Shown: one piece after another, positions 52,780 to 63,937 of the stretch
Layout of the letters: every line of letters starts with the position of its first letter
Numbering within the stretch: the first letter of the stretch is position 1
Assembly: GCA_020284085.1 (NCBI GenBank)
Contig: JACEVL010000105.1
Coordinates: 559,858 to 623,857, forward strand
From: Aporrectodea caliginosa
Taxonomy: Eukaryota > Annelida > Clitellata > Crassiclitellata > Lumbricidae
DNA length: 64,000 nt
Reading direction: 5' to 3'
Notes under the pieces: generated by a model
Database searches by the model: none
The model's input: only the letters and a program-made list of their open reading frames with translations
What the model was told of the DNA's origin: nothing
Position numbers and translations under genes: made by a program

Positions 52780-54780
52780 CCTTCGCAGGACCAAGCGGGG
52801 TAAATAATTACCCCAGGGGTATTTGGATGTTGATTGCGGAGCAACTGTGGGGAGTTATAATTTGACGTTTCATGTGTTTACAAGTTAATACCCCAGACAT
52901 ATTCTGACACCATAACCACCTTGGTGTCATGCTGTGGGGAAAAGATATTTGAGTCCAAAGTGTCATGGGGTAAATATTTACCCCGCTTGGTCCTCGACGT
53001 CGTTATTTTATCGAACATAGGAAAAAAATATTTTTTAAATATCTGAGCTTAGAAGTAACTTAAAATCATAAATAAAGTGCTGAATCTACCAAAGAATTAA
53101 GTTTTGATAGTAGCATAATTGTGGAGAGTTTACTTTTCCAAGATGGCGGCCAATATGGCTGCCAAAACACAAAAATATGCATACCCCAGCTCATAGACAA
53201 GCTATAATAACAAGCGAAGTGTCGAATTTAATATTTTCAAGGTCAGGGATTCGATCTGTCGTAACGGCAATAGTATTAGAGTGTTAATTTTCAAGATGGC
53301 GGCCAATATGGCCGCTAAAACACAAAACTACGTGTATCTCAGCTCACAGGTAAGATACATTAACAAATGAAGTGTCACATTTAGTATATTCAAGGTCAAG
53401 GAATTGACCTATCGTAGTGGCAATAGTGTGTGAGTGTTACTTTTCAAGATGGCGGTCAATATGGCGCCAAAACACAGAAATTTGTATATCTCAGCTCATA
53501 TTTTACTTTTGGCGGCCATAATGGACGCCATCTTGGATAGTAACGCTCCCATACTATTGCCACTACGAGAAATCGATACGTTGATCTTGAATGTATTAAA
53601 TTTGACACTTCTTTTGTTATTTTAGCTAAACTTAAAGCTGAAATATGCATGTTTTGTTTCTGCGGCCACATTGGTCGCCATCTTGGATAGTATCATCCCG
53701 ACACTTTTGCAACTGCGAAAAAACGACTGCTTGACCTTGAAATTATAAAATTTGACACTTCATTTGCTATCGTAGCTTACCTATCAGCTAAGATATTTAT
53801 ATCTGTGTTTTGGCGGCCATATTGGCCGCCATCTTGGAAAGAAACACTCGCACACTATTGGCACTACGAGAAATGGATTCCTTGATCTTGAAACTATTAA
53901 ATTCGACACTTTATTTCTTACGGTAGCTTACCTATGAGGTGAGACATAAATATTTTGTTTTGGCGGCCATATTGGCCGCCATTTTGGATAGTATGAATCT
54001 AACACTATTGCAACTACGAGAATTCGATTTTCTGATCTTGAAACTATTAAATTTGATCCTTCATTTGTTATTGTAGCTTATTTTGATCTGAGATATACAA
54101 ATGTTTGTGTTTTGGCGGCCATCTTGTCCGCCATCTTGGATAGTAGCATTCCTACACTATTGCTACTATGAAAATCGATTGACTGACCTTAAAATTATCA
54201 AATTCGACGCTTCATTTGTTACTGTAGCTTGCCTATGAGCTGAGATATGCATTTTGTGTGTTATGGCGGCCATATTGGCCGCCATCTTGGAAAGTAACAC
54301 TCGCACACTATTGGCACTACGAAAAGTGGTATTCTTGGCCTTGAAACTATTAAATTCGACACTTCATTTGTTGCTGTAGCTTGCCTATGAGCTGAGATAT
54401 GCATTTTGTGTTTTATGGCGGCCATATTGGCCGCCATCTTAGAAAGTAACACTCGCACACTATTGGCACTGCAATAAATCGATTCGGTGACCTTGAATCT
54501 ATTTAATTAGACACTCTATTTGTTATGGTAACTTAACTATGAGCTGAGATATACATTTGTGTGTGTTTTGGCGGCGATATTGGCCGCCATCCTGGAAAGT
54601 AACATTTGCACTCTATTGGCACTACAAGAAATGGATTCCTTGACCTTGACACTATTAAATTTGATACTTCATTTGTTATCGTAGCTTACCTGTGAGCTGA
54701 GATATTACAAATTTTGGTGGGGTAAAAAATTATCCCGCTTGGACCTCGACGTATCGTAAAATGTTTTGGTCCTGCGAAGG
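52780..54780. mobile_element. TTAA-flanked piggyBac-like element carrying a satellite
   Basis: 2001 bp; TTAA at 52776-52779 and 54781-54784; perfect 15-bp inverted ends CCTTCGCAGGACCAA. Palindromes such as GGGGTAAATATTTACCCC lie near both ends. Instead of a transposase, the interior is an array of about 151-bp repeats (53140-54720). Confidence 0.9.
53140..54720. repeat. 151-bp tandem repeat with YY1-like sites, arrays in opposite orientation
   Basis: Three forward units (CAAGATGGCGG at about 53140, 53293, 53446) then eight reversed units (GCCATCTTGG at about 53527, 53677, 53828, 53978, 54130, 54281, 54433, 54586). The period is 150-153 bp. Most units contain the near-palindrome GGCGGCCATATTGGCCGCC. 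AAGATGGCGGC is the known YY1 consensus. Confidence 0.9.
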
Positions 54781-54784
54781 TTAA

Positions 54785-55440
54785 CTACTCCATAGACTTG
54801 GCTCCAGATACACCATAGTATAATATTGTATTTTTCAATTTATATAGCGCCTAAGCCATAACAAATTAGTTAGGTCATTCCCAAGTTGACCGCCAGAGCT
54901 TTCAGTTGCTATGCCTTTCCAAACAAAAGCCGTATTGGTTGCATCATCGTAATAATAATTAAGTAACTCGTTAAGACCTACTACTGTAATTTTGTCCACA
55001 TGGAGAGCATTAATCTGCGTATCACATTAATAAATGTTAATATTCTGTGTAGACGTGCTTTAAATAAAAAAATAAATGATCTGAATATACATTTGTGAAT
55101 AGGGCACTAGAGGTTGTATTTACTCTCATTCCTTGAAAAGAATCCTCTGGCGATTTTGCACACCTTTTCAGCTTGGTCCACATTGCTATAAAAGAGTTTT
55201 TCGCTTATCGGTGAAATGAATGGAATCATATGAGTGCTCTCAACGTGAAAAGCTGTGGCTGACAATATAATAATAAAATTGCAATAATAATAATAACCAT
55301 AATAATATCACCCCGCTGGCCCTGGAAACACTGGGCCCCATCAATACCGCTGGCCTCCATTTTATTTCGGACCTGGTTCGCCACCTTACACTAGCTAGGC
55401 TACAGGCGAACCGAGAGAGACCAACTACTTACTTCAGAGG
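54785..55440. other. no gene recognised
   Basis: A short retroelement 3' end (atttatatagcgcctaag, minus orientation) lies near 54838. The rest is unique AT-rich sequence. Confidence 0.5.
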
Positions 55441-55957
55441 TTCTCAATTACAATACAGCGCTTCAACGCCGTGGCTTTTAGTGGCACATTTATTTAACCC
55501 ATGCCCGACATGGATGAAGTATAGCCGTTCCAGATACATTTCTTTTATAATTTCTAAGTCCCTGGGGGAATGAAGTAGGCTACCTGCTTGTGACGAACTT
55601 GCTGAACTGACGAAGACAATGTATAAGACAATCACACTACTGCGCTGTACATGGCATGGTGATTAAACAATTCACCAGAACACAAATTACAGAAACAACA
55701 AAGCTGCGGCCTTGGTCGAAGATCGAAAGTCAACGAACCCTGATGGTGTTAGAACGAGACAAACTAGACTGTAGCTTAGAAGATTAATGCCTTTTTCAAT
55801 CTGAACATTATTATTATTATTCATCGTCTCAAGGTGATTTTGTTGTGACACGATCACTAAAAAAACTTGGTAACAGGGCATTTGCGCTAGCCGGCCCGGC
55901 TGAATGGAACAAACTCCCTGTCTTTATCCGCAAATCCCCAACTTTATCGATTTTTAA

Positions 55958-56785
55958 CCCTCTGATGTACCCCTGGGGGTATTTTTGACCCCCACATATA
56001 TTTCTTGTATATATTTCCTCAACTATGCAATGCATGCGTATTAACTTCTAAGACATTGAATATACACCCATGCATGTGTACATGAACATGCATACATGCA
56101 TGTACACCTACCTACAAGTACATACATACATACACACACATATATCCATCCATCAATACATGTATACATGCATGCATACTTACATAGATACACAAGGTGA
56201 TAGGTAAGCAAGAATAATAAATGAAGTGTCGTAAGCGCGGATCAAGAAAGAGACTATTCCTTCTAGAGGCAGGTACTGCGATGTGTTGGCCATGGATACT
56301 AACCAGACGAGCGGATCCTCGGATCTATGTACAGGCGTCTATGAAGCGTTGCTTTCTTGCGCTGGGAATTCCTGAGGCTGAGAGACCCGCACCAGACGCC
56401 AGCAAGAAGAGAGGAAGGTGTAATGTGTGTCCCAGAGTGAAAGACACTAAAGTGAATTATAGATGCAGTAATTGTCAGCAGTTCGTTTGCGGAAATCATG
56501 CAGCGAAATCATTCGTGTTCGATACATGCAAGGACGACTAATTGAATATTTTCGAACACGCTTCCTTGTCAAGAAGATCGATACGAACCACAGACCTATA
56601 TCTTCTTATAATATATATTTTAATTTGGATGCTATGACTTCAGATATTATATCTACTATGTTGATATTCTGCATTAGTTGTTTCATTTGAAATATTATAC
56701 TCAAAACATGCTTCTAAATAGTGGGGGTCCTTTTGATCCCCAGGGGTACTGAAACGTGTTTTTCAAAAAGGGGTGCCACCGAGGG
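55958..56785 (+). mobile_element. TTAA-flanked piggyBac-like element with transposase remnant
   Basis: 828 bp; TTAA at 55954-55957 and 56786-56789; ends CCCTCTGATGTACCCCT and (reversed) CCCTCGGTGGCACCCCT; palindromic GGGGGTATTTTTGACCCCC near the left and GGGGGTCC...GGATCCCC-like sequence near the right end. Contains the frame at 56221-56541. Confidence 0.85.
56221..56541 (+). pseudogene. piggyBac-type transposase C-terminal remnant (Cys-rich domain)
   Basis: 106 codons, with the last 45 residues in a Cys-rich pattern: RCNVCPRVKD, then YRCSNCQQFVCGNHAAKSF. This C-x2-C ... C-x2-C-x4-C-x2-H arrangement is the C-terminal zinc-binding domain of piggyBac transposases, which recognises the element ends. 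The catalytic DDD core is absent, so the element is an internally deleted derivative. The upstream residues (MKCRKRGSRKRLFLLEAG) may be chance frame or linker. Confidence 0.7.
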
Positions 56786-56947
56786 TTAAAACTAACCTTA
56801 AAACACATCTGTTTAAGATTTACTATGATTGATTTTTCTGTTACGCGCCTTTGTGCAAGATTCCAATTTTGTTTAGGCGCGCTATAAATAACAGTCTAAT
56901 AATAATAATAATAATAATAATAATATTTAAGACGCTAATGTGCTCCG

Positions 56948-57085
56948 GTCGTTAACCAGCAAGCAGGCAGTGACAGTCAGTCCCAAGACCGGAAGAAAGG
57001 GCGGTTGGAAACTGCTACATAGCAGAGGTGTTGAGCCTTTTTTACTGGCGGGTCAGTGCCAATATTTCCCATAAGATGTCGTTAA
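56948..57085 (+). repeat. short SINE family C copy, degenerate
   Basis: ctccggtcgttaaccagc, gtgacagtcagtcccaag, then gatgtcgttaaaac near 57080. Confidence 0.5.
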
Positions 57086-57130
57086 AACCATTCAGATCGA
57101 GAGTTATTGACATTCAGAAATCTTACAATT

Positions 57131-57170
57131 TTAGACACCTTTTTTAAAGAGATTGGTTTAACAGTAAGAA
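57131..57170 (+). promoter_or_regulatory. PSE box without clear TATA
   Basis: TTTTAGACACCTTTTTTAA with ACACC at 57135; at +28 only agtaagaa. The first family B copy begins 61 nt after ACACC, the same distance as in other modules. Confidence 0.3.
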
Positions 57171-57195
57171 GCCACAGAGGATCGATCTTACAATA

Positions 57196-57302
57196 GATAA
57201 TAAGAGCTGTAATATGCCAAAACTAATCTTTGTCGGCGGAAACGGCCTATGTTGTCATAAGCAGCCGTTAAACTGAGGATCCGATCCGATCCGATCCGAT
57301 CC
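57196..57302 (+). repeat. family B copy, cluster 2, unit 1
   Basis: Between gatcttacaata (57184-57195) and gatcttacaata (57303-57314). Tail (GATCC)n. Confidence 0.85.
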
Positions 57303-57314
57303 GATCTTACAATA

Positions 57315-57372
57315 AGTCGTCAACGGCCTTTGATGTCATAAGACGACGTTAAACGTTGGTATAAATAAATAA
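57315..57372 (+). repeat. family A copy, cluster 2, unit 2
   Basis: A core plus tataaataaataa tail, bounded by atcttacaata at 57304-57314 and 57373-57383. Shows that the A family is itself a retroposon of only about 58 bp. Confidence 0.85.
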
Positions 57373-57383
57373 ATCTTACAATA

Positions 57384-57482
57384 AAATATATAGAGCTGTA
57401 TTATGCCAAAAACTAATCTTTGTCGGCGGCAACGGCCTATGTTGTCATAGGCTGCCGTTAAACTGTGGACACACACACACAC
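57384..57482 (+). repeat. family B copy, cluster 2, unit 3
   Basis: Bounded by atcttacaata at 57373-57383 and 57483-57493. Tail (AC)n. Confidence 0.85.
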
Positions 57483-57493
57483 ATCTTACAATA

Positions 57494-57578
57494 AGGCTGT
57501 AGTATGCCAAACAAAAATCTTTGTCGGCGGAAACGGCCTATGTTGTCATAAGCTGCCGTTAAACTGTGGATCCAATTC
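57494..57578 (+). repeat. family B copy, cluster 2, unit 4
   Basis: Bounded by atcttacaata at 57483 and gatcttacata at 57579-57589. Tail tccaattc. Confidence 0.85.
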
Positions 57579-57656
57579 GATCTTACATATTTAATGGAAA
57601 TGCGAAGATTGTAGGCTGAGTTTCAACGCCTAGGGCGTGGATTCATATGCAAATGA

Positions 57657-57738
57657 ACCGCCAGTCCCCCAGCCTGGATGACGCTCATGATCTTTGTATG
57701 AATTTCACGCAGTGTAGTTAAACTAAAACTACTACTAA
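57657..57738 (+). repeat. short SINE family C copy, partial
   Basis: cgccagtcccccagcctgga ... cgcagtgtagttaaactaaa. Confidence 0.65.
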
Positions 57739-57894
57739 CGACTAAACGTAATTACTGAAAATTACTTAACCGATCCGTTGACGAATTTGAATTAAAATCG
57801 TTAACTTCTGGTAATAAAGAAAAAAGCGAAAAACATTCCTTATTTCTGAAGTCCGATTTCTGCGAGTGTTTATTCTCTCTAAAACATTGAAATT

Positions 57895-57934
57895 TTAGAC
57901 ACCTTTTTAAAACAGGCTAAATGGTCTATTCATA
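57895..57934 (+). promoter_or_regulatory. PSE-TATA module 39
   Basis: TTTTAGACACCTTTTTAA with ACACC at 57899, TATTCATA at 57927, spacing 28; weak TATA. Confidence 0.35.
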
Positions 57935-58078
57935 CAAAAAGGATCGTTCACAAACAAATTCTATCTTGGTTCCTACGTAAAATGTAAGATCTGCGTGAAC
58001 GGCCTTGGCAGCCACAAGATTTAAACAATGGATAAAACTAATTAAGTACGGTATTGTGAAGCATTTAATTGTCTCGAA

Positions 58079-58182
58079 ACTCCGCCACTGCCGGTACTTT
58101 GGTAGTGCCAGTCCCAATACTGGATGAAGCAGGAGGGCGATGCTAATCATCTTTGTTAAACAGAAGCTACACCAACCAACTT
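58079..58182 (+). repeat. short SINE family C copy
   Basis: aactccgccactgccggtac ... tttgttaaacagaagctaca. Confidence 0.75.
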
Positions 58183-58194
58183 CATTGCCTTGTC

Positions 58195-58234
58195 TTTTTC
58201 TGGTGGTGCCAGACCGATAGCGGAGGAGGGCGCC

Positions 58235-58283
<49 letters not shown>
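58195..58283 (+). repeat. truncated family C copy with (AAT)n
   Basis: ggtggtgccagaccg, ggaggagggcgccgtta, then AAT repeats from 58231. Confidence 0.6.
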
Positions 58284-58284
<1 letters not shown>

Positions 58285-58295
<11 letters not shown>

Positions 58296-58400
58296 TCTTT
58301 TCTTTATTGAAGCGCCTCACAAACGCACTGCGCTGTACATTTACATGTTATGCAATTTAAATCTTAACTACTAACAGAATAGACAGCCTGCAATACAACG
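58285..58400 (-). repeat. SINE-S 3' part
   Basis: Minus-strand tail and body (tcttttctttattgaagcgc ... agacagcctgcaatacaacg); head missing. Confidence 0.7.
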
Positions 58401-58621
58401 ATGCTGGCAGCCACAAGATGTCGCTACTGTATACTTCCCTGCCTTCAGTGGAATACGTTTGATGAACTTTCGCATATTACTTAAGTAAATTTATGTAAAT
58501 TGGTGCAAATTGATGTATATTTCTTAATTATAGGCGAGTTAATGACGACAAAGCAGGCTCAGTCTAAGGCTAACATTAAGAAAGCACCAAATAGAGTTGT
58601 ATATCTCTTTCTCTCGGTCAA

Positions 58622-58656
<35 letters not shown>

Positions 58657-58761
58657 ATGTCTATCTCTCTGTCTCTGTCTCTGTCTCTGTCTCTGTCTCT
58701 GTCTCTGTCTCTGTCTCTTTCTCTCTCTGTCTCTCTGTCTCTCTGTCTCTCTGTCTCTCTG

Positions 58762-58792
<31 letters not shown>

Positions 58793-58940
58793 ATCTCCTC
58801 TCCCTCTCCCTCTCCCTCTCCCTCTCCCTCTCCCTCTCCCTCTCCCTCTCCCTCTCCTCTCCTCTCCCTCTCCCTCTCCCTCTCCTCTCCCTCTCCCTCT
58901 CCCTCTCTCCTCTCTCTCCTCTCCCTCTCTCTCTCTCACC
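58622..58940. repeat. (CTGT)n, (CTCTGT)n and (CCCTCT)n satellite
   Basis: About 320 bp of pyrimidine-rich repeats; Ser-Leu and Pro-Leu frames are artefacts. Confidence 0.95.
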
Positions 58941-59387
58941 AAGCCGACAGCCATTATATATCTGCGCAGTAGTGCAATAGTAAGATGTCCGACGCACATA
59001 AACAATGGTTAGCCTTCAGGTCACCGATTGGCAATTACCTTCGTACTAAATCACGCGCTTTGCGGGAATTTTGAAATATTTATCTACGGGGGTAATGAAC
59101 CTCTGCACGGGTAACACCGGAAAGCCGAGAAATTGCTGCAGAGTGCTATGTTTCTCGGCGTTTTAGAGCTGTTTGATGTTGGATGTGAAGAGTTGGTTTG
59201 AAGTTATTACCTGCGAACATGGTTTGGGTCGTAAATTGCAAATTTCTAATGCGCTACTGGGAAGCTAGGAACAGGGCACCAGCTTATTAACAACAGAGAG
59301 ACAGAGACAGAGAGACACAGACAAACATACAGACAGAGACACAGACAGCTAGAAAGCTACATAAAGAGCTTCTAATAATCGTCTTAT
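58941..59387. other. no gene recognised
   Basis: A fragment of the 4325/11541 repeat (aacagggcaccagcttatt) lies near 59270, followed by GACAGA repeats. Confidence 0.5.
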
Positions 59388-61044
59388 TATTCATTCATTC
59401 ATTCATTCAGAGCATTTATATAGCGCTCCTTCAAGAAACTACTCAGGAGCGCTCCCGGCCCAGCCACGACTAAAGAAAAGACTTGAGGGACTTGTAGAAC
59501 CCTGTCAGATGGCTTACAAGTAAAAACGGAGCTTAAGTGGTAGGTCATTCCAAATGGAAGGGCCAACAACCGAGAAAGCACGGCGCTGCCTAATAGCCAA
59601 GCGAGTCCGTGGAACAAGGAACTCACCCCTCGTCGCAGAGCGAAGCACCCGACGCGCTGGAACATCAGACACTGGGCGGCAAAGATCACGCAAGTAAGAT
59701 GGAGCGCAGCCAAGAACACAGCGAGAAACAAGAGCAGCAATGCGATATGAGATACGCTGAGACACAGGCAGCCAATGCAACACATCACGCATGTATGCAG
59801 AGACAGGAGAGTACTTAGGAAGCCGTCCAATAAGCCGAGCAGCCGAGCGTAGAACTCGATCTAGTCGCCCCAAAACACCAAGGGGAAGGCCAGCAAGTAG
59901 TGAGGAACAGTGGTCAATTCGACTAGTAACAAAGGCATGAACAAGGACCACAACTGCATCATGAGAGAGAGAGCGAGAGACCACTCGAAGCTGACGAAGC
60001 TGATAATAACAACTCCGTGCAATTGAGTTCACATGTTGAGATAAAGTAAGCTCGGAGTCAAGAGAAAGTCCCAGATCACGAACTGTGAGGGAAAAGGTTA
60101 TGTGAGGAAAGAGCAGGGTAAGTTGAGGAAAGTCGATACCCTGAAGTTGTCTACGGCTACCCAGCCAAATGAGCTGTGTTTTAGAGGGATTTAAGAGTAG
60201 CCGATTGGAGGCCATCCAAGAAGAGAGGACATCCATAGTCAGACACATCTGACTCACAGTAGCCACCGCATCGGCTGAATGGGTGTGGATGTAGGCTTGC
60301 ACATCATCGGCAAATAGTTGGTGTAGAAGCCCCTGAGACGTCAACAAGGAGCAGACATCAGCAGTATAAAGAAGATAAAGCAGCGGGCCCAGGACAGAAC
60401 CCTGGGGCACACCCAAAGGGGCAGGGACCCAAAGAGACCTGGACGAACCAAGGACTACACAATTTGAGCGGTCAGTTAAAAAAGATCTAAGCCATTCTAG
60501 AGGCTGGTCCACCAAGCCAAAGGAAGTAGAGAGGCGCTGCAAGAGAATGGAGTGGTCCACACAGTCAAAAGCAGAGCTTACATCAAAGAGAGCAAGGAGA
60601 GTAACCTGACCACAGTCAACTGCGCTATAGAAGTCTGACAAAAGCCGAAGCAGGAGAGTCTCCGTGGAGTGATTCCGACGGAAACCCGACTGCTGCGACG
60701 GAATCAATTCATTAACATCTAGATAAGTAATCAGCTGGTTAGCAACAATGCGTTCCAGTATTTTAGATAAAAAAGTTACATTCGCAATGGGGCGATAGTT
60801 TGCTGGATCACTCTGGTCCAGACCATCGTGCTTCAGAACTGGTAGAAGAACGGAACGTTTCTGTGAGACTGGTAGGCATGCCTCACGGATCGAACAGTTG
60901 CACAGAACAGTGAGGAAGGGAAGGAGATCGTCAATTAATTCCTGAACAAGAAATGTTGGTGCAGGATCCAACTCGCACGTCTTGGCGGCAGAGGAGAGGA
61001 TGAGTCGACGGAGGTCCAAACTCGAAATCTCGGCTGGAGACGCT
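59388..61044 (-). CDS. L2-like non-LTR retrotransposon, reverse transcriptase half of ORF2
   Basis: Read from about 61044 down. RT blocks in order: DPANYRPIANVTFLSKILER, QSGFRRNHSTETLLLRLLSD, LLALFDVSSAFDCVDHSILL, GVPQGSVLGPLLYLLYTADV, catalytic HQLFADDVQAYI, then SNRLLLNPSKTQLIWLGS and VRDLGLSLDSELTLSQHVNS. The C-terminal domain has LHWLPVSQRISYRI and SVVGPSIWNDLPLKLR. A frame change near 59520 alters the last residues. The 3' UTR has gagcgctatataaatg and a (TGAA)n tail at 59388-59408, the tail type of L2 elements. Almost intact, recently active by appearance. Confidence 0.85.
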
Positions 61045-62604
61045 ATATAAAGCAGGAAGCCGATGCTCCGTGGTAGAAAACGTAGGCGGAGAAGAGTCAG
61101 CAGTGGAACTCCGAATAGACGAAATCTTGGCAGAGAATCGCTCCAGGAATGCCTCTGCAGAGAATGGCGGAGGAGACTCCGACTGACGACCACCCCTCTG
61201 ACGACCAAGGAGGCCATTGAAGGTGGTCCACAGCCTTTTCGGATCTTTCGACTGGCGAGTGATGATGGCCTCCCAGTATTCACGTTCTCTGGCGCGGTAC
61301 GAGGTATGCATTTCTCTAACGAAGCGGACCCACGCGGCCCGATCAGCCGGAGAGCGTGTTCTTCTGTAGATTCTCTCAAGCCGTCGTGCCTGTCGTCGGA
61401 GCTTCCGGCACTCTGCATCAAACCACGGAGAAGATGGACGGTAGCGCGATTGGACGCTGCGCAACGGTAGAAATGTGTCTAAGAGACCAGACAACGCGGT
61501 CTCATAAGAGCTGAACAGCTCTGTTGTAGAGCGCCCGGTGGACGACTGAAGATCAGCAAAGAGAGGATGAGCTCGGAGTGCTGAACGAAATGCAGAACGG
61601 TCAAGACTTTTCCAGTTACGGATCTGACGAACAGCGAGAAGAAGAGGCTCGTAGATGAAGGGGATTGAGGCAGCGACGAGACCGTGGTCGGAGAGAACAG
61701 GAGGAAAGACAGTCACATCTGACACCCGGCAGTCATCTCTGGTGACGATGACGTCGAGCCAGCCACCCAGCAAGTGTGTGGGTTCTGTGACATGTTGCTT
61801 CAGCCCGAACTGTTCCAAAACCGCAGCAAATTCCATGGATTCCGAGAGTGATGAGTCCTCCAGATGTAGGTTGAGGTCCCCGGTGAGAACCAGCTGTGTG
61901 TTGTGAAGCGCAAATTGTTCTAATAGAGCCAGGAGCTCATCAAAGAACGCCGACGAGGGAGGTGAGGAGCCAGGACGGTATACAGCCAGGAGCGTAGTTG
62001 GACCACGCTTAGATGACAGGGAGACCGCGAGAGCCTCAAAGGTCGACGGGGTCCTGGCCAGCTCAATCCTCTTCGCACTCAACTGGCTTCGGTGGTAGAC
62101 GATCAGCCCACCTCCTCGTATAGGCACACCAGTGTCATCTACCCTCGGACGATCGAGGAACTGGAAGCCAGACGGAGCAGCACGACGGACAGCAACATCA
62201 GTGGAAGACAGATGCCAAGACTCGACGACGACCAAGACATCCAAGTCATTGGCCACAATCATGTCCGCTGTTGGTACGTATTTGTTTTTCAAAGAACGTA
62301 TATTGAGAGTAGCAAGACGGATAGCCGACGAGGACGAAGGCTCCGATCGGCAGGGCTCCGGTCGACTAGAAGGCGAAGACGGACATGGAAGGGACCGAAG
62401 ATATGCCGGGCGCCATAGTCTGAAACGAAACAGCGTCTTACGAATCAGCCGGCAAGGAGGCGACGGGCTTGTGTTGAGCGACCTAATTAGGTCAGCGGTG
62501 TATACAAGGGCGTACACAGGAGGCGTAGACATGGCACGATACTCGTAACAAAACACGCCAAAATAAAATCCTGAGGAATCGAAAATAATCCAAAAAGCGA
62601 ACAA
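61045..62604 (-). CDS. L2-like non-LTR retrotransposon, endonuclease half of ORF2
   Basis: Read from 62604 down; a plausible start is the Met of MSTPPVYALVYTADLIRSL near 62532. The APE-type endonuclease shows IRLATLNIRSLKNKY, DLDVLVVVESWHLSS (catalytic Glu), QLVLTGDLNLHLED and VFPPVLSDHGLVAASI (SDH). An Arg-rich linker (RKLRRQARRLERIYRR) follows. The frame is lost by a single-base change near 61035-61050, after which the RT frame starts. Apart from this shift no stop interrupts 500 codons. ORF1 and a clear 5' end were not found upstream of 62604. Confidence 0.85.
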
Positions 62605-62765
62605 TAAACTCTGAAGACGATAAGAAAACTATTAGTCAACTTATACGCATAAGATATAATCCGATTCTTTGAAAAAATCAATTTATAAACATAACCGTGA
62701 CTGACCAGTGTTAACACGCCATAGGCGCCATCTTGCCATATATCAATTATTATTATTAATCCAAT

Positions 62766-63040
62766 ATTTAACGACATCCTATAGCTACAAGGCTGTTGAC
62801 GTCTTTAAGTTTTTGTTGCATTTCAGTTCATTTTATTGTAATGTTCTCATAAGTTTTCTTTTCTTTCTTTTCTCGTCTTTGATTCAGTTTCTGATAGGAT
62901 GTTGACGTATTTAAAGTTTCTGACGGATTAAGTTCATTTTCGTATACTGTCTGTCATCAGTTTGCTTTCTCTCTTCTTGACTTGGATTCCATTTCTGACA
63001 GGATGCTGTGATTTGACAGGTGATTGTTGTCGATCTCTTA
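62766..63040 (-). repeat. dispersed repeat with family A-like end (copy 2)
   Basis: Matches 12016-12240 over most of its length: atttaacgacatcc, ggctgttgacgtcttta, tgataggatgttgacg; contains an internal partial duplication of about 125 bp. Confidence 0.65.
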
Positions 63041-63042
63041 TT

Positions 63043-63082
63043 CATATAAAGAATCAGTTGACTTCATTTAAAAGGTGTCTAA
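63043..63082 (-). promoter_or_regulatory. PSE-TATA module 40
   Basis: Minus strand TTAGACACCTTTTAAA with ACACC from 63078, TTTATATGAA from 63050, spacing 28. Confidence 0.45.
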
Positions 63083-63141
63083 GGTGTTGTGTGCGCTTTT
63101 GAATGAGAGGACTTGCTCAATGGCCTATTCACAGGCACGTC

Positions 63142-63212
63142 AAAAGAGCGACCGACTAAAGAGCGCCGACAAAAGAGCGACCGACATAAGAGCGACCGAA
63201 ATAAGAGCGATG
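63142..63212. repeat. short minisatellite, 15-17 bp unit
   Basis: Four to five copies of AAAAGAGCGACCGACAT-like units. Confidence 0.8.
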
Positions 63213-63599
63213 TTGAGACGACCACACATGAAGTGTACTTTTAAGATTATAAATCAAAGCAACCAGAAAGATTAATCCTAGTGCAATTTATTCAACAAAG
63301 TGCTATGAAGAAAAGAGAATTTAATACTAAATAAATGTCTGAATTTAATGCTAAAACTGTTCAACGAAAAGTCTAAAAACGTTCTAAAACGTTCGTGTTG
63401 GTTATTGAATCAACTAGAACAGTTACAGTTCTAGATATAGTTCAAGCGAATCGACCTTCTTCATGCTCATTTTCTTTGGTCACTGGAAGTCTTCACGTCC
63501 TTTTATAAGAAAAGTTGTAAGCAGCGCTCAACGAACGAATGAATGAATAGTCGAATGAAAGAAAGAATGAATTAAACAAGACTAATAGGACGAATTATT

Positions 63600-63790
63600 C
63601 GCAAATCACAACCACCATTCCATCTGTCTTTTTGCCACTGTGGAATGCCCTTCCCTCCTCTCTATGTGTTACCATTCCTTCCTACAGCCTTCTCCCTTCT
63701 CAAAACCCCTCTAGGGGTTCTAGCACTGGGAGCGCTACTGAATGGCCAATGCAGTGGCGCTATATAAGTTAATAAATACAATACAATAAT
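63600..63790 (+). pseudogene. retrotransposon 3' end with RT C-terminal remnant
   Basis: TTIPSVFLPLWNALPSSL, the W-N-x-L-P block of CR1/L2-type RT C-termini, then gggagcgctactga, gtggcgctatataagtt and (CAATA)n. Confidence 0.7.
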
Positions 63791-63937
63791 CGACCGAGGC
63801 GACGTTATTCAAACAATGAACAATTTAATTGTGTCGTTTGAAGTTTGAGATTGATATAAATATTTTCGTTAATTCATTTAAATTATTACGTAATCGCATT
63901 CCTACGTAACTTCAAGCATTGAATAAATCTTTTCTTG

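Larger units (their letters stand above)
55825..56910 (+). pseudogene. RT C-terminal remnant split by a TTAA element
   Basis: Before the insert the frame reads TRSLKKLGNRAFALAGPAEW then NKLPVFIRKSPTLSIF. After it (from 56786) it continues as KTNLKTHLFKIYYD and a stop, then ggcgcgctataaata and an (AAT)n tail. Removing the insert and one TTAA restores the frame. CR1/L2-like 3' end. Confidence 0.85.
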
